A DNA stretch of 64,000 nucleotides from Mycolicibacter kumamotonensis (GTDB taxonomy: Bacteria; Actinomycetota; Actinomycetes; Mycobacteriales; Mycobacteriaceae): positions 1 through 64,000 of the forward strand of contig NZ_MVHU01000001.1 in assembly GCF_002086285.1 (NCBI RefSeq). Reading direction: 5' to 3'. This document shows positions 19,501 to 26,600 of this stretch, piece by piece. Under the pieces are notes generated by a model. That model saw only the letters and a list, made by a program, of their open reading frames with translations. It had not been told where the DNA came from and made no database searches. Both the position numbers and the translations under genes were made by a program. Position 1 is the stretch's first letter. Every line of letters begins with the position of its first letter.

Positions 19501-19878
19501 GCGGTCCATCAGCGGAAACATGAAGAGGCAACGCAGACCGGTACTGGATTCGGCACCGGTGCCGAAAGTGGTACGCAGACCGGGGCCGATAGCGGTAATA
19601 CGGCGGGAACAAGCACCGGAACTGGTTCCGGCCACATCGATATCGCGTTCACCCGGTTCTACGGTGTCAAGACCCTCAGTTCGGACAAGATCGCGATGGA
19701 CTTCAAGCACATCGCCGACGAGGTGATCGCGAACCTTCGGGAACAAGGCATCAACCTCGTCGTGAAGATCGAGATCGAGGCTGTTGACTCAGATGGCTTC
19801 GATGAGAACAAGATTCGTACGGTCTCGGAGAACGCGAAAACTTTGAAGTTCGATCAGGCAGGTTTCGAGAAAGAGTGA
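16513..19878 (+). CDS. HEPN-DUF499 ATPase (Swt1-type HEPN fused to DUF499)
   Basis: An 1121-aa protein. Residues 1-140 form a HEPN domain with the R-x4-H motif in EARNTWAHNGTF near residue 104. Some HEPN domains are RNases and others only bind nucleotides. The DUF499 P-loop ATPase follows, with Walker A NFGGGKTH (about 256-263) and Walker B VILIDEWVAY (about 364-373). Near residues 1010-1042 there is a Gly/Thr/Ser-rich linker (GTGFGTGAESGTQTGADSG). A small alpha/beta terminal domain ends VSENAKTLKFDQAGFEKE. DUF499 and DUF1156 proteins are habitual neighbours in defence islands. A GTG at 16504 is an alternative start giving three extra residues. The next gene follows after 34 nt with GAGGGG before it. 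Confidence 0.87.
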   Translation: MALSNRDRIDRMFQAMAPPLDDFIASVIGQGDPALGAAWTKLVQLKDGKKGTPSDKTYNPLDPQVQFRILTESNITHGFKTSWYPFDETLGKAGKSYAIELREARNTWAHNGTFTDDDAYRALDTGERLLKLIGAAKEADEVRTIRLNLRRVTADKDDKKTLKSAVDNPEAAGLKPWREVLPPHHDVATGNFAASEFAADLYKVAFGGEQDSGYADAVEFFRRTYLTEGLTDLVGRAVRRLSGDDNAPPVINLQTNFGGGKTHSMLALWHIAAGLPVGQFPQETQELLTKNGYSGANVNRVAIVGNHFSPSGTTKDDGTHVNTIWGELAWQLGGPEAYALVARADADRTTPGEALHHLLAKYSPAVILIDEWVAYARSLVGRDDLAGGTFDDQFTFAQSLTETAKGTPGVLLVISIPASESGEDNDKIVAGNAEEVGGAHGLEALKRLQNVVRRVAEQWRPASSAEAYQIVRQRLFVQPDGAALASIGATARAYVDMYRKYTDDFPRESRDTAYEDRIKRTYPIHPELFDRLYEEWSSLERFQRTRGVLRLMSTVIHALWTGEDASPLIMPGSIPLATANVNAELTQYLQDSWKAIIDADVDGLNSEPARIDKEKPLFGQRSLTKRLARTVFFGAAPTIGSAHKGLETQRVFIGTAVPGDVPGNFHSALTQLGDRATYFYSGSGKYWYDLQANITRTAKDQAERLHKEDVWAEIVRRLQVQARTRGDFAGVHVCPESNADIPDTDEARLVILHPKVAHKRGTESPAKAFAQKATEQRGTANRTNRNMLVYLAADEARLEELDSATRDYLGWTLVLASEAALDLTDNQKKQAAQRQAQADQTVKSRLLQTFTWALVPSQPNASAPFIVRETKVEGQSESLAERASRRLGSDGDLSNRQAAVTVRLAINKVPQIWKDGHVSLGNLWGLYCQYPYMPRLQDRRVLEEGVLDLPLIWETDAFALATGVDDAGRYVGLWIPGDANSVPTPADSLLLVRPDAAVHQRKHEEATQTGTGFGTGAESGTQTGADSGNTAGTSTGTGSGHIDIAFTRFYGVKTLSSDKIAMDFKHIADEVIANLREQGINLVVKIEIEAVDSDGFDENKIRTVSENAKTLKFDQAGFEKE

Positions 19879-19912
19879 GCTTCCATCCGAAGAAATCCAT
19901 CGAGGGGAAATA

Positions 19913-21010
19913 GTGAGCCTCCAAGATCAAATCGAAACACGCGCAAAAGAGATTCATACCGACGGATACGGAATGTCGATCGGCGAAGTCCTATCAATGT
20001 ATAAAGACGGAGACTTGGACATCCATCCAGAATTCCAGCGGATATTTCGGTGGAGTATGGAGCAGAAGTCTCGCCTAATCGAGTCCATCCTACTCGGAAT
20101 ACCCATCCCGCCGATATTCGTCTCGCAACGTGACGACGGCGTCTGGGATGTTATTGATGGAGTTCAACGCTTATCGACGATTCTGCAGTTTGTTGGTTCG
20201 TATCGCGACCATGAAGACAAACTGGTCAAACCAGAGCCGCTCCTTGCAACCGAGTATCTTCCTGACCTCGAAGGCTACCGCTGGCAGAGCGAGTCAGAAG
20301 GCGACAAAGCTTTCACCGCCTCGATGCAACGCGACTTCAAGCGCTCAAAATTGGAATTTAGGATAATCCGAAAAGAGTCAGATAAAAACGCAAAATATGA
20401 CCTATTCCAACGATTGAACTCAGGCTCTCAGCTTTCACCGCAAGAGGCTAGAAATTGCTTGCTTGTAATGTTAAACACCGATATGTATTCCGAACTAGAT
20501 CGCCTGTCTCGGTCCGAAGCTTTTGCGAGTTCCGTTCCACTGTCCGACCAGAAAGAAAATCAAGCTTACAGAGAGGAATTAGTACTTCGATTCTTCCTCC
20601 AACGCTCCTACAAAGGAAAAGACTCTGAGCTACGAAAGGAATACGGTGAATATCTGACTGACTGGCTGAGGGAGATTGCGGTCAGGGCAGATTGGGCCAG
20701 GGAGATCGACGGCTCTGCGTTCAAAGCATGCTTCGGGGAAATCGAACGTGCGCTCGGCGAAGACGCCTTCCGCCGGTTCGACGGGAAGCGGCACTTGGGA
20801 CCGTTCTCTATTTCGGGCTACGAGTTTATAACTTCGGGGTTGGCGGCCAATCTTGATCGTTGGCAAGGAAGACCCGACGCCCTCCGTGCCAAGATCGAAG
20901 CAGTGTGGAATGCGCCCGAATTTCGGGATAACTCGGGGACGGGAGTCAGTCCGAGACGCCGGGTACCCCGCCTGATACTACGGGCCCGAACTTTCTTCGC
21001 TCAGGATTGA
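19913..21010 (+). CDS. DUF262 (GmrS/ParB-like) protein
   Basis: A 365-aa protein with the DUF262 hallmark motifs: HPEFQRIFRW (39-47, the usual PxFQRxYxW) and VIDGVQRLSTI (80-90, the usual DGQQR loop with Val for Gln), plus LIESILLGIPIPPIFV. DUF262 domains are ParB/Srx-like NTP-binding or hydrolysing units. They occur in GmrSD type IV restriction enzymes, BrxU and many predicted toxins. There is no DUF1607/HNH nuclease half here, so it may work with the HEPN protein encoded 4 nt downstream. The start is GTG with GAGGGG 6 nt before it. The coding sequence is conspicuously AT-richer than its neighbours, a sign of separate acquisition. Confidence 0.85.
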   Translation: MSLQDQIETRAKEIHTDGYGMSIGEVLSMYKDGDLDIHPEFQRIFRWSMEQKSRLIESILLGIPIPPIFVSQRDDGVWDVIDGVQRLSTILQFVGSYRDHEDKLVKPEPLLATEYLPDLEGYRWQSESEGDKAFTASMQRDFKRSKLEFRIIRKESDKNAKYDLFQRLNSGSQLSPQEARNCLLVMLNTDMYSELDRLSRSEAFASSVPLSDQKENQAYREELVLRFFLQRSYKGKDSELRKEYGEYLTDWLREIAVRADWAREIDGSAFKACFGEIERALGEDAFRRFDGKRHLGPFSISGYEFITSGLAANLDRWQGRPDALRAKIEAVWNAPEFRDNSGTGVSPRRRVPRLILRARTFFAQD

Positions 21011-21078
21011 CGCCGTGGCCGTTCGGACCATAAAACGAGTTACAGGATGCACTCGATTCCACGCTGTCTTGGCGCCGC

Positions 21079-21711
21079 GTGGAACTCAGTGCACTGAAAG
21101 GGCTCATAGAACAGCACGAGTCAAGGTCGCAGAATCTGCCTGCTGGACGGAGTTTGCGCCGTGCAGGCGTCGCGATGCTCTACGCCCACTGGGAGGGATA
21201 CGCCAAGGAATGCCTTCAAGCGTACGTCGACTTCCTCGTGCGGCGGCGACCAAAGCTCTCGGAATTGAATGACGGTTTACTCCAGACCGCACTCTTGCAT
21301 GCCCTCCGGCGGGCCGACTCTGGCGATGAAGCCGCGAGGCACCTCCTTGTTGAGGCAATCCGGAAAGGCGGTGAGGTTCGATCGCAACTCCCAAAGGCGC
21401 ACATGGTAAATACCCAATCAAATCTTCGATCAGGGGTCCTGATGAACCTACTTTTGGACTTTGGTTTGGACACAGGAGCTTTCGAACTCCGAGAGCAGCT
21501 GATCGATCGGCGTCTTTGCGATATACGCAACTCGATCGCGCACGGGCGCGATGCATGTCCCAGGATTGGCGAGTTTTCCGATCTGCACTCAGAGGTGATG
21601 TGCATGATGGAAGAGATTCGCGATCTTATTCTGGCTGCGGCGCGGACGGGTGGTTATAAAGCCACGAACACTCCTACTCAGGCCTCTGCGCTCACCAGTG
21701 CCGACCCGTAA
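21079..21711 (+). CDS. MAE_28990/MAE_18760-type HEPN protein, N-terminus probably frameshifted
   Basis: The 210-aa open frame carries the family marks: RAGVAMLYAHWEGYAKECLQ near the N-terminus and RNSIAHGRD (R-x4-H) near residue 155, the likely RNase or nucleotide-binding motif. The only in-frame start is a GTG in the middle of a conserved segment. Reading upstream, the expected N-terminus (NELQDALDSTLSWRRVELSA) is in frame but blocked by TAA at 21031. The natural start, GTG 21015 with AGGA 8 nt before it, reads AVRTIK in a different frame. Removing one A from the run at 21032-21035 would join the two as MAVRTINELQDALDSTLSWR. So the gene is either broken by one base or misread there. It is last in the defence operon, 4 nt after the DUF262 stop if the upstream start is real. 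I infer a toxin-like effector. Confidence 0.75.
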   Translation: MELSALKGLIEQHESRSQNLPAGRSLRRAGVAMLYAHWEGYAKECLQAYVDFLVRRRPKLSELNDGLLQTALLHALRRADSGDEAARHLLVEAIRKGGEVRSQLPKAHMVNTQSNLRSGVLMNLLLDFGLDTGAFELREQLIDRRLCDIRNSIAHGRDACPRIGEFSDLHSEVMCMMEEIRDLILAAARTGGYKATNTPTQASALTSADP

Positions 21712-22168
21712 CCCTTTCGATGTCACGACGCGATAAAGGAAACCACGCAACCCCGAACAACTGCAAAAACGAGTCCCGAAGCGTTTCACCTAATCGCTGC
21801 AGTACAGTACGTGCGTGCGGTGCAGCAGCGACTGTCTGCAAACTGACATGCCGGGCGGAACCGGGTGGGAGTTCGGTCATGCCAAACCGTCACCGTCTTA
21901 CAGCTGGCACGGCTGCATTCGGCATTCGTCGCACAAGCCGCTGCGGCACCTGCTCCCCGCCAGTCGCGGCCGGTGCTCGCCGCCCATCGCCGGCCGCCAG
22001 GTACCGTGTCGCGGCCCACACCGCACTACGCTCCTGGATTCCCGCTCCCGCCGAGCATTACGTCACAGTGACGTAATGGGATGGTCGGGCGGGCAAGATG
22101 AATTCGGTTTTGGCGCATCCGAATCCGCTCCGGTGTTGCGGTGCGGAGGCGTCCTTGCTGCCGTCGGC
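21712..22168. other. Gene-free junction at the end of the accessory island
   Basis: About 457 bp with no convincing gene on either strand; the open frames have no recognisable domains and poor starts. No tRNA is visible. It holds one perfect palindrome (separate entry). Because it separates AT-richer defence genes from high-GC core genes, the right boundary of the mobile island should lie here, but I could not find an end repeat. Confidence 0.6.
22057..22077. promoter_or_regulatory. 21-bp perfect palindrome, candidate operator 1
   Basis: ATTACGTCAC and GTGACGTAAT are exact inverted repeats around a single A. The core CGTCAC-n-GTGACG recurs 400 bp away on the other side of the small secreted-protein gene. 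Arms of this length with an odd centre are typical of TetR-type operators. No promoter was placed next to it. Confidence 0.5.
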
Positions 22169-22351
22169 TTAGTTTTGCGGGGGCGGCGGCGTCACGGGCT
22201 GACAGGCATTGGCTCCCGGATTCCACCAGTTGCCCGGTCCGCAATCAGGTGGCTGAGTTGAGCCCACACCCGGCGCTACTGCTGTCGAATACACCGCAGG
22301 CGCTAACCCCACCGCCGCGGCGAATGTTAGGCGAAGAACGAACCTACTCAT
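22169..22351 (-). CDS. Tiny secreted Pro/Trp-rich protein, 60 aa
   Basis: It starts at an ATG preceded by AGGGAGAT at proper spacing. Residues 1-25 (MSRFVLRLTFAAAVGLAPAV) form a Sec signal peptide with a short basic start. The mature peptide is about 35 residues and contains PPDCGPGNWWNPGANACQP, with two cysteines that could form a disulfide, then ends in a Pro run PVTPPPPQN. Small mycobacterial secreted proteins with a W-W-N-P...C-Q-P signature exist, but I know no function. It is flanked on both sides by similar palindromes. A longer in-frame start upstream would destroy the signal peptide, so the shorter form is preferred. Confidence 0.75.
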   Translation of the reverse strand: MSRFVLRLTFAAAVGLAPAVYSTAVAPGVGSTQPPDCGPGNWWNPGANACQPVTPPPPQN

Positions 22352-22475
22352 CGAAGATCTCCCTCTGAAGTGCCCAGACCCCCGATCTGAAGGCCGATCT
22401 ACTAGCACTACCCGCTGCCGGGGCGCCGTAATCACGATCCGGGGCAATCCCCCGCTCTCCCCACGGCCCAGATCA

Positions 22476-22494
22476 ATTCGTCACCGTGACGAAT
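22476..22494. promoter_or_regulatory. 19-bp perfect palindrome, candidate operator 2
   Basis: ATTCGTCAC and GTGACGAAT are exact inverted repeats around one C, sharing the CGTCAC-n-GTGACG core of the palindrome at 22057-22077. It lies 125 bp upstream of the small secreted-protein gene and 216 bp upstream of the desaturase, so it could serve either. The rest of the 358-bp gap between those genes shows a TAGGCT hexamer (22661-22666) as a plausible -10 for the desaturase, and a weaker dyad GGTGA-n5-TCACC at 22570-22584. Confidence 0.5.
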
Positions 22495-22709
22495 CTATTT
22501 GGGGTGCAGCGTTATTCGTTGTGGGACTAATAGACGCGGGTTTGCCGCGCTACCGCGAGGGCCAAATGAGGTGATGATTTCACCGGTGTGTCCCAACATA
22601 GTTCTGCCCGTGAGTTCGCCCAACCGGTCAGTCGGCGACGGCGTGGACCGAGCGGCAGGCTAGGCTGCTCTGGAGCGGGGGCGTCCCGAGAGCAGTGGAG
22701 AGGGATGCG

Positions 22710-23678
22710 ATGTCGCGGCAGTTGACCGACCTGGAGATACTCGGCGAGCTGGAACCGGTTGCCGCCGCCAATGTGATGCGGCACGAAGCGGTTGCCGTCG
22801 AGTGGAATCCGCACGACTACGTGCCCTGGGATCACGGCCGTGATTTCGCGCGGACCGGTGGGAGCGACTGGTCACCCGAGCAGTCGAAACTCAGTGACGT
22901 CGCGAAGGCGGCGATGATCACCAACCTGCTCACCGAGGACAACTTGCCCTCGTTCCACCGTCAGGCGGCGAAGTACTTCTCCGGGGACGGCGCCTGGGCG
23001 GCATGGGTGGGTCGATGGACCGCCGAGGAAAACCGGCACGGCATCGTGATCCGCGACTATCTCGTCGTCACCCGCGGGATCGATCCGGTGGCACTGGAGC
23101 AGGCGCGGATGCTGCATGTGACCAACGGGTTCACAGCCACTGCCGAGGAAGAGGCACGGCACCGAACCGACTTCCTACTGTCGGTCGCCTACGTGACGTT
23201 CCAAGAACTCGCCACCCGTGTCAGCCACCGCAACACCGGCAAGGTGTGCAACGACCCGATTGCAGACCGTATGCTGCAACGCGTTGCTGCCGATGAGAAT
23301 CTGCACATGATCTTCTACCGCAACGTGTGCGGTGCAGCGTTGGATCTCGTACCCGACCAGGCCCTGGAGGCGCTGGCCAGCGTCGTAGAGCATTTCCGGA
23401 TGCCCGGCCAGGGTATGCCGAACTTTCGGCGAAACGGGGTGCTGATGGCCAAGCACGGGATCTACGACCCGCGACAGCATCTCGACGAGGTGGTGAGGCC
23501 GGTTCTGCGCAAGTGGCGCATCTTCGAGCGCAATGATTTCACCGCCCAGGGCGAGCAACGCCGGGAAGGTCTCGCAGCCTATCTGGAAACCCTTGAGCGC
23601 CAAGTCATCAGGTTCGAGGAGCAGCGTGACCGTCGATTCGCCCGCGATGCGCTCAAAGCGGAAGTCGACGCCGTTTAG
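22710..23678 (+). CDS. Acyl-[ACP] desaturase, DesA1 type
   Basis: A soluble di-iron enzyme that introduces a double bond into acyl chains on ACP; in mycobacteria DesA1/DesA2 act on meromycolate precursors. The 322-aa product shows the ferritin-like iron ligands TEDNLPSFH, TAEENRHGIVIRDYLVV and ADENLHMIFYRN. It also has the family start LTDLEILGELEPVAAANVMRHEAVAVEWNP, closer to DesA1 than to DesA2. The ATG at 22710 follows GGAGAGGGA and is preferred to a GTG 15 nt upstream that lies inside that ribosome-binding site. The C-terminal tail is longer and more charged than the core. It converges on hrpA, the two stops overlapping by 4 bp. Paralogy with the genuine desA1 locus cannot be judged from this window, so no symbol is given. 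Confidence 0.9.
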   Translation: MSRQLTDLEILGELEPVAAANVMRHEAVAVEWNPHDYVPWDHGRDFARTGGSDWSPEQSKLSDVAKAAMITNLLTEDNLPSFHRQAAKYFSGDGAWAAWVGRWTAEENRHGIVIRDYLVVTRGIDPVALEQARMLHVTNGFTATAEEEARHRTDFLLSVAYVTFQELATRVSHRNTGKVCNDPIADRMLQRVAADENLHMIFYRNVCGAALDLVPDQALEALASVVEHFRMPGQGMPNFRRNGVLMAKHGIYDPRQHLDEVVRPVLRKWRIFERNDFTAQGEQRREGLAAYLETLERQVIRFEEQRDRRFARDALKAEVDAV

Positions 23679-26600
23679 CCCACGGCTTCGATCGACCGAT
23701 AGATCCGCTTCTCGCTGACCGGGCGAGGGGTACCGAGTTGCTGCGCCCACAGGCTGACCCGTAGTTCCTCGATCTGCCAACCGATATCGCGCACGTCGGC
23801 GGCGGCACGGCGGGTGGCGGGCAGCGCCGCCACGAGCTCGTCGTAGGCGTTCTGCACGGCGTGCACCTGGGCCATCCGTTGTCGGTCGGTGGTAATACCG
23901 TGCGGCAGTTGCTCCAGGCGCCGTTGGATCGCGGTCAGGTAGCGCGTGATATCGGACAGGCGTGCGCGCCCGGCGGTGGTGACGAAGCCGGGCGTCAACA
24001 ACCGCGCCAGCTGGTCTCGGATGTCGGCGATCGCATCGTGCTGGGCAGCCGGCGGTTGGGCGGGCAGCTGCAGGTCGACGTCGCGGGCAGCGGCGAGCAG
24101 CTTCTCCACCCGGCCCGCGATGTCGCGCGTCGTTACCACCAGAGCTTTGTCCACCGCGGTGCGCAGCGTGCTGAACGCCTCGCGGGTGAAGACCGGGCCG
24201 TCCATCAGCGCATCCACCGCAGCGTCGGCGCAGTCATTGAGTAGCGCAGCCAGCGAGCCGTCCGGATTGACCTTCAGCGCCAATCGTGTGCTCGGATCCA
24301 GCTGCCGCTCAACTGCTTTAACCGGCGATGCGATGCAGCTGCGTAACAGTCGCCGAGTGCCTGCCGGCATGGCGGCGGTTTGTTCGGCTGCGGTGGCGAA
24401 CACCCGTAGATCGGCGGCGCTGCCGGTGTCGGCGAACGCGGGGTGTCCGCGCACCACCCGCCCACCGAGGACATGTTCGACCACCCGCGGAATTTCGTCG
24501 AGATCCTCGGGCCAGTCGCGCAGCCCGGTCCGTTCCAGATCGCCGGCAACCGCACCTGCCACCGCGTCGCGGGCCGATGCGGCGAACCGCTCCTGCAGTG
24601 CGGGCAGATCCTCGCCGCGGGCCAACTCCGCGCCGTCGGCGGCTTCCACGGCGAAGGTCACCCGCAGATGCGCCGGCAGCTTGGTCAGGTCGAAGGCCTC
24701 GACGGGTACCAGAACGCCGGTGCGGCGCCGCAATTCGCGTTGCAGCGCCACCAACAGCGACCCGCCGTCAGGGTCCAGTGCGGGCAGCACCGCGCGGGCG
24801 GTGTCCGGGGCGGGCACGAAGTTGCGGCGCAGATCTTTGGGTAGCGCGCGGATCAGCGCGGTCACCAACTCCTCGCGCAGCGCCGGAACCTGCCAGGTGA
24901 AGGCGTCACCGCCGAGGCGGGCCAGCACATCGATCGGCACGTGCACGGTGACGCCGTCGTCGGCGGCGTCGGGCTCGAACCGGTAGGTCAGCGGCAGCCT
25001 GGCATCGCCGGTCTGCCAGCTGTCGGGCCGGCCGGCCGCAACATCGTCGGCGGCGCGCAGCAGATCCTCACGGGCGAGATTCAGCAGCTGCGGTGTCTTG
25101 TGCCGTTGCTTGCGCCACCAGCCGTCGAAATGCCGCGCGGAGACGACGTCGGCCGGGATCCGGGCGTCATACCAGGCGTAGACCTCGTCGTCATCGACGA
25201 TCAGGTCGCGGCGGCGGGCCCGGTCCTGCAGCTCTTCGATCTCGGCCCGCAGCCGTGCATTGTCGGCCACAAAACCATGACGGCTGGGCCAGTCGCCCTC
25301 CACCAGCGCGTGCCGGATGAACAGCTCTCGGGCCAGGGCCGGCTCGATACGGGCGTAGCCGACCCGGCGGCGCGCCACCAAGGGCAGGCCGTACAGGGTC
25401 ACCCGTTCATAGGCCAGCACCTCGCCGCGCTGGGCATCCCAGTGCAGTTCGCTGTAGGCGCGCTGCACCAGCTCCCCCGCCACCCGTTCGACGATCTCCG
25501 GCTGGATGCGTGCCGCGGTGCGCCCGTACAGCCGGCTGGTCTCGACCAGTTCGGCCACCACCACCCATCGTGGCGGCTTCTTGGCCAGCACCGATCCGGG
25601 TGCCAGCACGAAGCGGGAGTTGCGCGCCCCGAGATAGTCGCGCCCGTCGATGTGGCGCATCCCGACGTGCGAGAGCAACCCAGCCAGCAGGGCCGCATGC
25701 ACCCGGTTGCGGCCGGCCGGTTCCCCGACATCGACCCCGGACTCGCGCAGGCCGAGATCGCGGGTGATGCTCCGCAGCTGGCCCACCAGATCCTGCCACT
25801 CGCGGATCCGCAGATAGTGCAGGAACTCATCGCGGCACATTCGTCGGAATGCACTGCTGCTCAGGGTGTTTCGTTGCTCCGACAGATAACGCCATAAGTT
25901 GAGGTAGGACATGAAATCCGATTCATCATCGGCGAAGCGGGCGTGCTTGGCGCGGGCGGCCTCCTCCCGGTCGGTGGGCCGTTCCCGCGGGTCAGGGATC
26001 GTCAGCGCCGCCGCCAGCACCAGCAGCTCACGCAGGCAGCCCTCGTCGTCGGCGGCCAGGATCATCCGGCCCAATCGCGGGTCGACGGGCAGCCGGGCCA
26101 GTCGGCGACCTAGATCGGTGATCTGCCCGTGGGTGTCGAATGCCCCCAGTTCGATCAGCAGCGCCACCCCGTCGCGGACGCTGCGCGCATCCGGGGGATC
26201 CAGGAACGGGAAGTCGTCCACCTCACCGAGTCGCAGCGCCGCCATCTGCAGCAGTACCGCGGCGAGGTTGGTGCGCAGCACTTCGGGGTCGGTGTAGGCG
26301 GGCCGAGCGGCAACGTCGGCCTCGGCGTAGAGCCGGATACACACGCCCGGTGCGGTGCGCCCGCAGCGACCGGCCCGCTGGGCGGCCGATGCCTGCGAGA
26401 TCGGTTCGATCGGCAGCCGCTGTACCTTCAATCGCCTGCTGTAGCGCGAGATCCGGGCGTTGCCGGGGTCGATGACATAGCGGACGCCGGGCACGGTCAG
26501 CGACGTCTCGGCCACGTTCGTCGCCAGCACCACCCTGCGAGTGATGTTGGATGCGGGTCGCCGCGCGAACACTTTCTGTTGTTCGGCGGTCGGCAGCCGG

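Noticed and set aside
439..21734. 11-bp inverted match ATCGCGTCGTG (439-449) and CACGACGCGAT (21724-21734) as transposon ends
   Set aside because: The left copy overlaps the start codon of the IS256 transposase, so it is internal to another element. An 11-bp GC-rich match over 21 kb is expected by chance.
21720..22076. Open frame of 118 codons in the junction region as a gene
   Set aside because: No domain, no ribosome-binding site and low-complexity Arg/Ala composition; it runs through the palindrome.
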